64,000 bases of DNA from Marisediminitalea oceani (GCF_003731635.1 NZ_RCUA01000038.1:36230-100229), one strand, 5' to 3'. Positions 30,754 to 41,800 are shown, numbered from the stretch's first letter. The notes: generated by a model from the sequence alone, not told the origin. Numbers and translations are program-made.

Positions 30754-32076
30754 TTAAATAGCGCCTACTTTTACTTTAGAGCCATCCAGCAGTCGGGACA
30801 GGCGGTAGGGGTGGGTGTCAATTTGTGATTGTCGGCCCGTCACCAGGTCGGCTGCAATATGTGCAAGGCCTGGCCCAAGACCAAAACCATGAGCAGAGCT
30901 GCCTGCTGCCAGGAAGAAGCCTTCCACAGAATCAATTTCTGAAATAACCGGAATGGCATCAGGCGTGCAGTCTACAAAGCTGCCCCAGCTTTCTCCGATT
31001 TCCATTGCTTCCAGTGCAGGAAACAATGCCTTAACCGTTGCCAGGGTTTTTCTAAGGTTACTTTTTACCGGTGCCGGATCGAGAATGCGGATCTGTTCAA
31101 ACGGCGAAATACCATCATTGGTCCAGCTATTCAGGGCTTCCGGGCCTTTAAAGAAAGAACTGCTAACGCCAAACTGTACGGCTTTAATACGCTGCATAAA
31201 CATCGGCATGAACTGCTTAGCGTAACGAATGCCCTGCGGCGTAAATTCGAGTCGGGCGGTACCGCTGATGGCAACCGTGTAGGTGCCATCCAAGCGACGT
31301 GTAAGGGCAACCCCGTTGGTATAGACCGCATCACCAATACTCTTGATTGGCTTGGTCCGAAACGCGGTTTGACGCACGCTGGCCTGCGGAAAACTAATAC
31401 CATGATGACGGCAGAAAGCTGAAGCCCAGGCGCCCGCAGCACACAGTACCCGGTTGGTTTTGATGGTACCGTGTTCAGTGATCACGCCCTCAACCTTACC
31501 GTTGGTAATATCCAGTCCTCGGGCTGCGCAGTTTTGATGAATGGTTGCACCCAGCGCACGGGCACCTTCGGCAATCATCGGCGCGGCAATAGCGGGTTCG
31601 CCCTTGCCATCGTCAATAGAGTGGACGCCGCCAATCCAGGTGCGACCACGGGCTGGGATCATTTCGTTGGCTTCTTTGGCATTGAGCATAACGGTTTTAA
31701 CGCCATACTGTTTAGCCAGATCACGCCATGAATCCCATTGTGCTAATTGCTTGGGGTCGTCGGTGGCGTAGCGTAAACCGCAGCGTCTGAAGCCCAGATC
31801 GAAGCCGATATCCTTAGACATCTCATCCCACAGGCGCATCGATAGCCCGGAGGTAGGTAACTCACGTTCATCGCGGTTCTGCTGGCGACACCAGCCCCAG
31901 TTTCGACTGGATTGCTCACAGCCAACCTGGCCTTTTTCTACCAGCGCAACTTTGTAGCCCTGTTTGGATAAAAAGTAGGTGGCTGCCGCGCCGATAATAC
32001 CGCCGCCAATAACGACGACATCGGCTTCTGCAGGAATTTTTTCATTGCTGGGAATTTGTTTCAGTTGTGGTGACAT
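30754..32076 (-). CDS. FAD-dependent oxidoreductase, DAO family
   Basis: A 440-residue flavoenzyme. The FAD-binding fold is ADVVVIGGGIIGAAATYFLS (residues 18-37) followed by VEKGQVGCEQSSRNWGWCRQ. The C-terminal FAD contact is AAGSSAHGFGLGPGLAHIAA. Family members oxidise D-amino acids, sarcosine, glycine or other secondary amines. It lies 24 nt downstream of an aldehyde dehydrogenase gene in the same operon, an arrangement that oxidises an amine and then its aldehyde product. It shares family but little local sequence with the oxidase at 17453-18730. Confidence 0.88.
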   Translation of the reverse strand: MSPQLKQIPSNEKIPAEADVVVIGGGIIGAAATYFLSKQGYKVALVEKGQVGCEQSSRNWGWCRQQNRDERELPTSGLSMRLWDEMSKDIGFDLGFRRCGLRYATDDPKQLAQWDSWRDLAKQYGVKTVMLNAKEANEMIPARGRTWIGGVHSIDDGKGEPAIAAPMIAEGARALGATIHQNCAARGLDITNGKVEGVITEHGTIKTNRVLCAAGAWASAFCRHHGISFPQASVRQTAFRTKPIKSIGDAVYTNGVALTRRLDGTYTVAISGTARLEFTPQGIRYAKQFMPMFMQRIKAVQFGVSSSFFKGPEALNSWTNDGISPFEQIRILDPAPVKSNLRKTLATVKALFPALEAMEIGESWGSFVDCTPDAIPVISEIDSVEGFFLAAGSSAHGFGLGPGLAHIAADLVTGRQSQIDTHPYRLSRLLDGSKVKVGAI

Positions 32077-32100
32077 GTGTTTACTACCTACTCGGAAATT

Positions 32101-33567
32101 TTATGCTTCAACGTCGTAGCCAACAATGGCTTTGGTTTCGAGGTACTCTTCCAGCCCTTCGATGCCATATTCCCGACCGCTTCCTGATTGCTTGTAGCCA
32201 CCAAAAGGCGCCTGAGGATCCCAGGCCGGATAGTTTATCAGTACCTGTCCGCTGCGGATTTGGCGGGCTACTGCTCTGGCTGCTGCCAAGTCGGCAGACT
32301 GTACATGGGCAGCCAGCCCGTACACCGTGTCGTTGGCTATTTCAATGGCGTGTTCAACACTGTCATAAGGAATAAGGCATAGTACCGGCCCGAAAATTTC
32401 TTCCTGGGCAATTGCCATATCCGGGGTGACATCACTGAACACGGTAGGGCGGGTATAAAAACCTCGTTCAAAGCCATTGGGGCGACCGGGGCCACCGGTA
32501 ACACAGCGGGCGCCTTCGTCGATGCCACGCTGGATCATGGTTTGTACCCGCTCAAACTGCGGGCGATTGGCCAGTGGCCCGTGAGTAGCCAGTTCGTTAT
32601 CCGCAAAGCCAATTACAATGGACTCAGCGGCTGTAGCAGCCAGTTGTTCCACTTCGGCCAGACGCTCGCGAGGCACCAGCATGCGGGTAGGTGCACTGCA
32701 TGACTGCCCGTTGTTACGCATACCAGCCTGGACTCCGGGGCCAACGGCATTGGCAAAGTCGGCATCCGGCAGCAGAATATTGGGTGATTTACCGCCCAAC
32801 TCCTGACCCACCCGTTTAACGGTTGGCGCAGCCGCCTGTGCAACCAGGATCCCCGCCCGGGTTGAACCGGTGAAAGAGACCATGTCGACATCCGGATGGC
32901 TGGCAAGAGGCTCACCCACATCCATTCCCTTACCATTGACGAGGTTGAAAACGCCCGCCGGAATGCCGGCATCATGGAGAATTTCAGCAAAGGCCAGGGC
33001 ACTTAACGGTGATAATTCGCTGGGCTTTAACACTACTGAGCAGCCAACAGCCAGGGCCGGGCCGACTTTAGCGGTAACCTGATAGAGTGGCCAGTTCCAG
33101 GGCGTTATCAGACCTGCAACGCCAATAGGTTCGCGGGTAATAGCCGTGGTGCCACGCATTTTGGTGAATTCATAGCTGGCCAGGTTTTCCCGGGCAACAC
33201 GGATGTGCGCGGCTGCCAGTGGCACTTGCGTAGACAGGGCGTAGCCTAACGTTGCGCCCATTTCCAGTGACATCAGGTTGGCCAGCTTGTCGGCGCGCTC
33301 ATCGATTAGTTCCAGTACTTTATCCAGCACTGCAAGACGTTCTTCGACCGGTGTGGCAGCCCATAACGGGAAAGCCTTTTTGGCCGCTGCCACGGCAGCA
33401 TTCAGATCCTGCTTGCCGCCTAATCCGATGGTCGCGGCAGGCTCTTCGGTTGCCGGGTTAATAACATCGAACGGCTTATCCTGTGATAAGGCAACCCACT
33501 CGCCATTGATATACGCCTGAGCAAGCCGGCGGGTATCAAGCAACTGTTCGACGGGTTGTATTGTCAT
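32101..33567 (-). CDS. NAD-dependent aldehyde dehydrogenase family protein
   Basis: A 488-residue aldehyde dehydrogenase. Landmarks are ITPWNWPLYQ (154-163), FTGSTRAG, the general base E256 (QELGGKSPN) and the nucleophile C290 (NNGQSCSAPTR). The start at 33567 has SD AGGAAAT about 6 nt upstream; a longer frame to 33627 has no good site. It is first in the operon with the DAO-family oxidase and diverges from an M20 amidohydrolase gene. The substrate is probably an aldehyde from an amine, which is inference. Confidence 0.9.
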   Translation of the reverse strand: MTIQPVEQLLDTRRLAQAYINGEWVALSQDKPFDVINPATEEPAATIGLGGKQDLNAAVAAAKKAFPLWAATPVEERLAVLDKVLELIDERADKLANLMSLEMGATLGYALSTQVPLAAAHIRVARENLASYEFTKMRGTTAITREPIGVAGLITPWNWPLYQVTAKVGPALAVGCSVVLKPSELSPLSALAFAEILHDAGIPAGVFNLVNGKGMDVGEPLASHPDVDMVSFTGSTRAGILVAQAAAPTVKRVGQELGGKSPNILLPDADFANAVGPGVQAGMRNNGQSCSAPTRMLVPRERLAEVEQLAATAAESIVIGFADNELATHGPLANRPQFERVQTMIQRGIDEGARCVTGGPGRPNGFERGFYTRPTVFSDVTPDMAIAQEEIFGPVLCLIPYDSVEHAIEIANDTVYGLAAHVQSADLAAARAVARQIRSGQVLINYPAWDPQAPFGGYKQSGSGREYGIEGLEEYLETKAIVGYDVEA

Positions 33568-33829
33568 GAGATATTTCCTGTTAAAACTGATTGCTGCAAA
33601 CAGTCCCTGAACGAATGATTTGTTCACGGCAGATTCTGCTGCAAAGTATGAGAATAAATGAGAATCCAGTATAGGGGGGATGGTGCAGCATTGGTTGCCG
33701 CTTTGGCACCCTCAACAGCAAATTATATTAAAAAGTCAGGGCTAAACAGATCGAAAAGCGTGTGCCGGGCGCGCTAAACTGACATCCTACGGCTAATTAA
33801 CACAGGCAGTACGCTGCGGGAGAAGGACT

Positions 33830-35002
33830 ATGGCAAATTCACATGATCATGATATTGATGACTTACTGGAAGAATTAATTGCCTTCAGGCGTGATATCCA
33901 TGCCCATCCTGAGCTCGCCTTTAAAGAGGTCGATACAGCTAATAAAGTTGCCCAGAGTCTGCGAGACATCGGCCTTGAGGTAACCACCGGCATTGGTAAA
34001 ACTGGTGTGGTTGGTACCCTGAAAGCTGGTAATTCTTCCCGCACTATCGGCCTGCGTGCCGATATGGATGCCCTGCCAATTGTTGAGCAAACCGGCCTGC
34101 CCTATGCCAGCTGCAATCACGGTGTGTTTCATGGGTGTGGGCATGACGGCCATACAACCATGTTGCTTGGGGCTGCCCGCCACCTTGCGCGCAGCAAAAA
34201 TTTCGACGGCACGGTACACTTTATTTTTCAGCCCGCTGAAGAGGGTGAAGCTGGCGCCAAAGCCATGATTGAAGATGGTCTGTTTGAACGATTCCCTTGC
34301 GACCGAGTGTATGCATTCCATAACTGGCCGGACTTACCGGCTGGCACTATTGCTACCCGCCCCGGCCCTATCATGGCGGCAGCAGATAAATTCTCTATTC
34401 AGGTGAAGGGCAAAGGCGGCCATGCTGCCGTGCCCCATCAAACTCCGGATGCTATTCTGGCGGCCAGCGAACTGGTAACACAGCTCAATACCATTGTATC
34501 CCGGCGGATCGCACCGACGTCTACTGCGGTATTGTCGGTTACTCAAATAAGCGGCGGCAGCTCACACAATGTATTGCCTGGGAGTGTGGAACTTACCGGT
34601 ACGGTGAGAACGTTTGATCCGCAGGTTCAGGATCAGATTGAAGTGGCTATCCGCCAGGTTATTGAGGGGGTAGGCATTGCTACCGGCACCCAAATCAGTA
34701 TTGATTACAATCGTTACTATCCGGCAACTATCAACGCCGATGCGGCTGCACAGCATGCACTGGCTGTGGCGGCAACAGTAGGTAATGCGGTTGAGGCGCC
34801 ACAGCCCGCTTTTACCTCGGAAGACTTCGCCTTTATGTTACAGGCCTGCGAAGGCGCGTATATCTGGCTTGGGCAGGGCAAAGGGGGCAAACATATTCCT
34901 CTGCATCATCCGGAATTTGATTTTAATGATGAGATCATCGCCACCGGCGTTAAACTCCACGCTGCGCTGGTGGAGGATTTTCTGCCGCAACAGGGTGATT
35001 GA
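33830..35002 (+). CDS. M20-family amidohydrolase (hippurate hydrolase / N-acyl-amino-acid hydrolase type)
   Basis: A 390-residue dinuclear metal hydrolase. Metal-site motifs are RADMDALPI, HGCGHDGHTTMLLG and FQPAEEGEAGAKAMIEDG with HNWPDLPAG; a late ligand is in PLHHPEFDFND. The dimerisation insert (about 190-300) has KGKGGHAAVPHQTPD. These enzymes release amino acids from N-acyl or N-benzoyl forms. SD GGAGAAGGA sits about 5 nt upstream. It diverges from the aldehyde dehydrogenase operon and may feed it. Confidence 0.9.
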   Translation: MANSHDHDIDDLLEELIAFRRDIHAHPELAFKEVDTANKVAQSLRDIGLEVTTGIGKTGVVGTLKAGNSSRTIGLRADMDALPIVEQTGLPYASCNHGVFHGCGHDGHTTMLLGAARHLARSKNFDGTVHFIFQPAEEGEAGAKAMIEDGLFERFPCDRVYAFHNWPDLPAGTIATRPGPIMAAADKFSIQVKGKGGHAAVPHQTPDAILAASELVTQLNTIVSRRIAPTSTAVLSVTQISGGSSHNVLPGSVELTGTVRTFDPQVQDQIEVAIRQVIEGVGIATGTQISIDYNRYYPATINADAAAQHALAVAATVGNAVEAPQPAFTSEDFAFMLQACEGAYIWLGQGKGGKHIPLHHPEFDFNDEIIATGVKLHAALVEDFLPQQGD

Positions 35003-35110
35003 AATAACAGATTTGACCTGCCAGAGAAGAGTAAACAGCAAAATCTGTTGCCCACAGCCGGTAAAATCAATGCCATTGAACACAAACTGCAATACAGGCC
35101 TGAACCGCTA

Positions 35111-35962
35111 ATGACTAACACTGCTTTTACCGTTCGTGAGATGCGTGAAGTCGACCTGACAACCTGCCTTGAATTTACTCAGCAAGTAAAGTGGCCGCAT
35201 CGGATGGGGGACTGGCAACTGCATTTTTCGCAGGGTAATGGCAGCATTATCGAAAATGCTCAGGGTGATATCGTTGGCTGTATTTTATGGTGGGACTATG
35301 GAGATGAATACGCCACAGTAGGATTAGTGGTGGTGCCTGCTCACATGCAGGGTAATGGCCTGGGGCGCAAACTGATGGATACCGTGATGAGCCAGACCGG
35401 TGAGCGTAGCTTGCAACTGGTCGCTACGGTGGCCGGAAAACGCCTTTATCAGCAATGTGGCTTTACCGAAGCCGCTTTAATCTATCAGGTGCAGGGGCAA
35501 TTGGCGGGAGCGGTCGAGCCGCTGTCGTCAGATGCCGGTATCAAACCGCTTGATACTAACAACCTGGCAGATATAATAACAATAGATGCCGCTGCTTATG
35601 GATGCAGCCGGGCGTCGTTACTTACTGCCGTGGCACAGCAAGGCAAAGGCCTGGTAGCTTATCGGGACGGCAAAGCTGTTGGTTATGCGATGTTGCGTAC
35701 CAGCGGTCATGGTCAGACCCTGGGGCCGGTACTGGCTGATGATGACGACACCGCGAAAGCTTTAATCAGCCAGGTGCTGGCCAGTGAGACCGGCTTTATT
35801 CGGTTCGACTTAACTGAGCGGGCCAAAGGTATTCAGCCGTGGCTGGAGTCGCTTGGACTGGCGCAGGTTGATGAGGTCAGTCTGATGGTGAAAGGTGAGT
35901 TTTTACCAGCCAGAGCCAGCGGCTCGCATATTTACAGTCTGGTTTCACAGGCATTTGGATAA
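35111..35962 (+). CDS. Tandem GNAT-family N-acetyltransferase
   Basis: A 283-residue protein with two GNAT folds. The first domain has a clear acetyl-CoA loop (VPAHMQGNGLGRKLMDTV, about residues 77-94). The second (from about 150) is degenerate and ends with DLTERAKGIQPWLESLGL. This two-domain layout is common in acetyltransferases of small amines. The ATG at 35111 is chosen because it opens the first beta strand (FTVREMREVDL); a frame to 35048 adds an unlikely leader. It follows the amidohydrolase by 108 nt. Confidence 0.82.
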   Translation: MTNTAFTVREMREVDLTTCLEFTQQVKWPHRMGDWQLHFSQGNGSIIENAQGDIVGCILWWDYGDEYATVGLVVVPAHMQGNGLGRKLMDTVMSQTGERSLQLVATVAGKRLYQQCGFTEAALIYQVQGQLAGAVEPLSSDAGIKPLDTNNLADIITIDAAAYGCSRASLLTAVAQQGKGLVAYRDGKAVGYAMLRTSGHGQTLGPVLADDDDTAKALISQVLASETGFIRFDLTERAKGIQPWLESLGLAQVDEVSLMVKGEFLPARASGSHIYSLVSQAFG

Positions 35963-35975
35963 AAGGCAAGGATTG

Positions 35976-36326
35976 ATGGGTAACTGGGTTAATTCTCTCG
36001 TTCTGGTACTGCTGCTCTCGGTGAGCACGCAGGCATTGAGCGTGGTATTTGACTCTCATGCTGCCCATCAGGAAACGGCTTCTCATCTGTCAGAGGCACG
36101 CCATAATGAAACTCACTCTGAGCAGGCTCAGCCGCCAGAAAATACCGCCGATAGCAGCGGACTGGACTGTCAGCACTGTTGTCATTGCCATGGCGCACAA
36201 CACATTTTTCTCCCTTTATTGATTAAAACACCGCCGGTCGATGGCCACTATGCGGTGCGATACAACCTTAACCAACCCCCAGCCACCGGCTTCTGGCGTA
36301 ATTTGCTGCGCCCGCCCATCGCTTAA
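35976..36326 (+). CDS. Small Cys/His-rich secreted protein preceding the second RND operon
   Basis: A 116-residue protein with an N-terminal hydrophobic segment (NSLVLVLLLSVSTQALS) that acts as signal or anchor. A His-rich stretch (SHAAHQETASHLSEARHNETH) and a dense cluster CQHCCHCHGAQH near residue 70 follow, a strong candidate metal site. Similar short proteins, often left as hypothetical, sit in front of CzcCBA/CusCBA operons and may sense or buffer the metal. The start at 35976 has AAGG 4 nt upstream. It lies 14 nt after the acetyltransferase gene and 66 nt before the RND genes. Confidence 0.75.
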   Translation: MGNWVNSLVLVLLLSVSTQALSVVFDSHAAHQETASHLSEARHNETHSEQAQPPENTADSSGLDCQHCCHCHGAQHIFLPLLIKTPPVDGHYAVRYNLNQPPATGFWRNLLRPPIA

Positions 36327-36392
36327 CAAAGAAAGTTTACAGCGCCCCGGTTGTTAGTAACCGGATGATTAACTTTGTTAAGAGATTAACCT

Positions 36393-37613
36393 ATGAAACT
36401 GCAATTATGCGGTGCGGCGTTAATGACCGCACTGAGCTTTCCGGTTCTCGCCGGCGAGCAACCCTGGGCCAACTGGCTGATGAGCACGGTGGAGCGCCAC
36501 CCCATCATGCAGGCCTATCAATACGAAACCAGTGCCGCAAAATACCAGGCACAAGCCCTGAATAAACCAATTTATAACCCATCCCTGGATACCTCTGTGG
36601 AAAGAGAGGGCAGTGAGACTAATTTTCAAATCGGAATGTCATCGGATATTGACTGGTGGAATGTAAGAGAGGCTCAGTCGGAGGTTGGCAGACTGCAGGC
36701 TGAGCAGCGTGCACTAACGGTGCAGATAGCCACTAATGATCTGCTGGCGCAAATCCTCAATGCTCAGATTGATGTTCAGCTGGGACAACAGGGATATGAG
36801 CTTGCTCGCTTACAGGTAGAGCAGGATCTACGGCTACTCAGATTAACCGAACAACAATTGGCTGCGGGTGAGGTTAACCGCACCGAACTGGCCATGGCAA
36901 AGTCAGTAGTGGCGCAGGGCATGGTCGCGGAAAACGAGCGCCTCAGTGCATGGTTAAGCGCACAAAAAACGCTACGCACACTGGCTGGTGAGAAGGCTGC
37001 GGATGTCCCGGTTAACAAGGAGTTCTTTCAGGCGCAACCACAGGTACCCGCGCCGCAACAATTACTCGCCTTGCCTGGAGTAAAACAGGCACGACTCGAG
37101 TGGCTGGCCGCTACTGCCAGCGCAGAGCAACAACAAATGGCAAATAAGCCGGTACCTAATGTGGGATTTGGCGTTGGTCGTCAGGCCGGGGAATCGCTGT
37201 TTTCTGTCAGCGTGTCTGTGCCTGTTCAGTTTCGCAATGACTTCAGCGAGGTCGCCCTTGCTACCCGAGAACTGGCTCTGGCCAGCGAAGAGCGCCTGCA
37301 CGCGCAAATGCGCGATACCCGTGAAGCAGTGCGTAACCTGGCCGAACAACTTCAGCAAACCCGTTTGCGTTTTGAGCAATGGCAGGCACTGCACGATAAC
37401 GAAATGACCGAGCAGGTTGAAGTACTTCAGCAACGCTATGCGCAGGGCGATCTTAGTCTTGCTGACTATCAATGGCAGGTGCAGCAACTCAGGGATGGCA
37501 TGCAGGCTGGCCTGACGCTGCAACAAAACTACCAGCAAACTTACGTTGCTTATCTGCATATCACCGCCGGGTTGGCGGATGTGGTTTCTTCTTTAATTTC
37601 CCCGGAGCAGTAA
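36393..37613 (+). CDS. TolC-family outer-membrane factor of the second metal RND pump
   Basis: A 406-residue protein with signal peptide (1-20, ending VLAGEQ) and the long amphipathic helices of the TolC/CzcC family, rich in Gln, Glu and Ala with two pseudo-repeats (around 90-190 and 290-385). PNVGFGVGRQAGESLFSVSVSVPV is the second set of beta strands. It is followed 1 nt after its stop by the adaptor gene, so all three RND genes are in one transcript. Confidence 0.9.
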   Translation: MKLQLCGAALMTALSFPVLAGEQPWANWLMSTVERHPIMQAYQYETSAAKYQAQALNKPIYNPSLDTSVEREGSETNFQIGMSSDIDWWNVREAQSEVGRLQAEQRALTVQIATNDLLAQILNAQIDVQLGQQGYELARLQVEQDLRLLRLTEQQLAAGEVNRTELAMAKSVVAQGMVAENERLSAWLSAQKTLRTLAGEKAADVPVNKEFFQAQPQVPAPQQLLALPGVKQARLEWLAATASAEQQQMANKPVPNVGFGVGRQAGESLFSVSVSVPVQFRNDFSEVALATRELALASEERLHAQMRDTREAVRNLAEQLQQTRLRFEQWQALHDNEMTEQVEVLQQRYAQGDLSLADYQWQVQQLRDGMQAGLTLQQNYQQTYVAYLHITAGLADVVSSLISPEQ

Positions 37614-37614
37614 C

Positions 37615-38802
37615 ATGTCACACTTACACAAATATCTGGCGGTGCTGAGTATCACTGCCCTGTTTTACTCTTCTGTTGCGCCAGCCCAGGAGCATGATCA
37701 TGCTCATGAGCCAGAGCAAGAAACCGCAGCACACACTGAAGAGCAGGCCCATGGTCACGACGAAGAACACGGCCACGACGAGCAAGGTGAAACCACTACG
37801 GTGAGCCTCAGTGATGGGCAGCGGCAGACGGCCGATATTCACCTTGAAACGCTGCAACCCATGACCCTAAGTGAACAGGTTTATGCGCCGGGCGAAATCA
37901 AGGTAAATGGCTATCGCAGCTATATTGTGTCGCCTCGGGTCAGTTCTGTGGTGACTGCCCGCCATGCCACACTGGGTGAAAAAGTGATGGCAGGTCAGCC
38001 ACTGGTCACGTTGTTCAGTGAAGAGATGATCACCGCGCAGAGTCAGCTCCAGCAGGCGTATGTGGAGTGGCAGCGGGTCAGTAAACTCGGGCAGAGTGCG
38101 GTGGGTGAAAAGCGCTTTGTCAGTGCCCGAACCGAATACAATGCCGCCAATCGGCGTTTACAGGCGCTGGGCTTATCTGCCGCTACCATTGCCCGCATAG
38201 AGCAAAACACTAATTACCCGCTGGGAGAATATACGCTTACGGCACAAACGCCGGGTCTTATCATGACCGATGAGTTCAATCAGGGGCAACGCATTGAGCC
38301 CGGCCAGCCATTGATGTTGCTGTCTGATGAGGCGCATCTATGGGTCGAAGCCCGCTTGTCGGCCCAGGATGACCTGCATTTACAGCCGGGCGATCAGGCC
38401 AGTGTTGTAGTAGGCGATATTTCAGCAATTGGTACGGTTATCCAGGAGTCGCACACTATCGATCCGGTGAGTCGGACGCGTACAGTGCGCCTTGAACTGG
38501 ATAACCAGGACCATCGTTTTCACTCCGGTATGTTTGTCGATATTTATTTTAACGGACCACAAACCGACGCCATCCTGGCGGTGCCTCAGTCGGCGCTGAT
38601 GCGCAACGCTGACGGCGAATGGCAAATCTTTATCGCTGATGACGACGGTGACTTGATCCCACAAGTGGTGACACTCGGGCCGCAATACGGTGACTGGCAG
38701 GCTATAAGTGGTGTTAAGCCCGGCCAGACCTATGTGAGTCGCGGGGCCTTTTTTGTTGCATCGGAAATCGCCAAGGGCGGTTTTGATCCACATAACCATT
38801 AA
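37615..38802 (+). CDS. RND periplasmic adaptor with His-rich N-terminus and full hairpin
   Basis: A 395-residue membrane-fusion protein. After a signal peptide (1-24) comes a His/Glu/Asp-rich segment (27-58, with HDHAHEPEQE, HGHDEEHGHDEQGE) able to collect metal. Lipoyl halves lie at about 102-133 and 200-232, separated by a hairpin at about 136-195, unlike the adaptor of the first operon. The beta-barrel and membrane-proximal parts follow. It lies 9 nt ahead of the pump gene. Substrate is probably a metal cation; Zn, Co or Cu cannot be decided. Confidence 0.9.
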   Translation: MSHLHKYLAVLSITALFYSSVAPAQEHDHAHEPEQETAAHTEEQAHGHDEEHGHDEQGETTTVSLSDGQRQTADIHLETLQPMTLSEQVYAPGEIKVNGYRSYIVSPRVSSVVTARHATLGEKVMAGQPLVTLFSEEMITAQSQLQQAYVEWQRVSKLGQSAVGEKRFVSARTEYNAANRRLQALGLSAATIARIEQNTNYPLGEYTLTAQTPGLIMTDEFNQGQRIEPGQPLMLLSDEAHLWVEARLSAQDDLHLQPGDQASVVVGDISAIGTVIQESHTIDPVSRTRTVRLELDNQDHRFHSGMFVDIYFNGPQTDAILAVPQSALMRNADGEWQIFIADDDGDLIPQVVTLGPQYGDWQAISGVKPGQTYVSRGAFFVASEIAKGGFDPHNH

Positions 38803-38811
38803 CAGGGGCTT

Positions 38812-41800
38812 ATGATGTTTGCATGGTTAATAAGCCGCGCGGTGAAGCTGCGCTTTGTATTGTTACTGGTGCTTGTGGGGCTGTGTGTGATGGCTGCACT
38901 GATGATCCCGCGCCTTAATCTCGATGCCTTTCCGGATGTCACCAATATTCAGGTAGCGATTAATACCGAAGCGCCGGGGCTGGCAGCCGAAGAGGTAGAG
39001 CAACTGATTACCTATCCCATCGAAGCGGTAATGTATGCGCTGCCCGATGTTGAGGAGGTACGTTCAATCTCCAAAACCGGGTTATCCGGCATTACCGTTG
39101 TGTTTAAGGAAGGTACGGACATTTATTTTGCCCGGCAACTGGTATTTGAACGGTTGCAGGTAGCCGCTGAGATGATCCCGGAGGGGGTTGGAGTGCCTGC
39201 CATTGGCCCCAACACCTCGGGTCTTGGCCAGGTGTATCAATATCTGTTGATTGCCGAACCGGACTCAGGTTTCGACAGCATGGCATTACGCAGTCTCAAT
39301 GATTACCTCATCAAGCTTATGTTAATGCCGGTTGATGGCATTACCGATGTGCTGTCGTTTGGCGGCTATGTACGTCAGTATCAGGTAAATCTTTATCCCA
39401 ACCGGCTTTTGTCTTATAACCTGACCCAGCAGGACGTGGTGGATGCTTTATCCCGCAATAATAACAATGCTGGCGGCTGGTATATGCAGCGCGGACCCGA
39501 ACAACTGGTGATCCGCGGTACTGGCTGGCTGTCATCAGGTCAGCAAGCACTGGAGGAGCTTAAGCAAATTCCACTGAAAACGTCAGGCGCAGCCATTGTA
39601 ACAGTGGGGGACGTGGCTGAAGTCAGATTTGGCAGCGAAATACGCCAGGGGGCCGTGACTATGTCAGTTAAGCACGCCGATGGCAGTATCAGCAACCGCG
39701 GCGAGGTGGTGTCCGGTGTGGTGTTAAAACGCATGGGGGCTAACACCAATGCCACTATCGAAGGCATTAATGCCCGGCTGGATTTAATTGCTAAAGCACT
39801 TCCTGAGGGCGTTCACTTTGAACCCTATTACGATCAGGCGGATCTGATTAACCAAGCAGTAGATACCGTAGTAAAAGCCCTGTTGCTGGCCTTTATGTTC
39901 ATTGTCATTGTGCTGGCACTGTTTCTGTTAAGCGTGAGGGCAACGGTCCTGGTGTTGCTGTCTATCCCGGTTTCCATCGGATTGGCGCTGGCCATGCTCA
40001 GCATGTTGGGGATATCTGCCAATCTGATGTCTCTGGGCGGAATGGCAGTAGCCATTGGCATGCTGGTGGATGGTTCGGTGGTAGTAGTGGAGAATATTTA
40101 CCAAAAATTACCAAAAAACAGTACTGAAACCCATAAAATACCCACTTTAGTGGTGATTGCGGCCCAGGAAGTGGCAAAACCTGTCTTTTTTGCGACGCTG
40201 ATTATTCTGGTGGTATTTACCCCGCTGTTCAGTTTTGAGGGGGTCGAAGCCAAGCTGTTTCAGCCAATGGCCATCGCCATTATGCTGGCCCTCATTTGCG
40301 CCGTGCTGGTGGCGTTGATATTTGTGCCGGTACTGGCCACCTTTTTACTGAGCGCACGGCCGGTTAAGCAGCGCAATAACCCTCTTCTTAGTGTACTGGA
40401 GCGCAGTTATGCGAGACTGCTCAAGGTTACTATGGGACAGCGAAAATGGGTTTCTGGCAGTTCATTGGTGTTGATATTGATTGCCGGCGTGCTGCTCCCG
40501 CGGCTGGGCACTGAGTTTGCGCCGGAGCTGGAAGAGGGAACCATTAACCTGCGGGTGACACTGGCACCTTCAGCCAGTCTGGAAACGGCGCTAAGCGTGG
40601 CTCCGAAACTGGAAAGCATGTTGCTGGAATTTCCTGAAGTGACCTATGCGGTGAGTAAAATTGGCCGCGCCGAGATTGGCGGCGACCCGGAACCGGTAAA
40701 CAATATAGAAATCTATTTGGGCCTGCGCCCGGTCAGTGAGTGGCAAACCGCGACCAACCGAGTGGCACTGCAGGAAGCCATGGCCCATAAACTGGAGGCG
40801 CATCCGGGATTACTGTTTAACTTCTCGCAGCCTATTGCTACCCGCATAGACGAACTGCTCTCCGGAGTTAAAGCGGAGCTGGCAATCAAACTATTCGGGC
40901 CCGAACTTGATGTACTGGCTGAGTATGGCCAGCAGATTGCTGAAGTAGTCGGCGGCATTGCGGGCGCTCAGGACGTAGCGATGGAGCAAATAAGCGGCGA
41001 AGCTCAGCTAGTCGTGCGGCCGGTGCGTAAGCAGCTTAGTCGTTATGGCCTGGACGTCGCGGATGTGATGAATCTGGTCCAGCATGGGCTTGGCGGCGCT
41101 TCAGCCGGGCAAATTATTAACGGTAATGAGCGGTACGATATCGTGGTGCGTTACGCCGAGGCCTTTCGGGATGATATCGCTGCCATCAAAGAACTACGAC
41201 TGCTGACCGCTCAGGGGGCCTGGATCCGCTTGCAGGATGTCGCGTCTGTGGCGATTGAGTCTGGGCCGCCTCAAATCCGCCGGGATGATGTGCAGCGCCG
41301 GGTAGTGATTCAGGCTAATGTTGATGGTCGTGATATGGGCAGCGTGGTTGCCGATATTCAGGCCGCCATAGAAGCTGAGGTTGCCCTGCCTGGCGGTTAT
41401 GCCGTGCAGATTGGCGGGCAGTTTGAGAATCAGCAACGCGCCATGCAGCGCTTAATGCTGGTAGTTCCAATATCTCTGTTGCTGATTGCTTTGCTGTTAT
41501 ATTTTGCGTTTACCGATATTCGCCTGGTTGCGCTAATTATGGTGAATATTCCGTTAGCCGCCATTGGCGGAGTGTTTTCTTTGTATGTGAGTGGTCACTA
41601 TTTATCTGTGCCAAGTTCAGTAGGTTTTATCACTTTGTTTGGTGTGGCTGTATTGAATGGTGTGGTGATGGTGGAAAGCATCAATCAGCGGCGAGAACAA
41701 AGCACAGATCTGAGTGCTGCCATCTTCGATGGTGCCTGTTCACGACTTCGGCCGGTATTAATGACTGCGCTGACATCGGCGTTGGGGCTCATTCCAATGT

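Noticed and set aside
37062..37559. 165-codon minus-strand frame in the second TolC-like gene
   Set aside because: Antisense shadow of a Gln/Leu-rich helical protein; no start signal.
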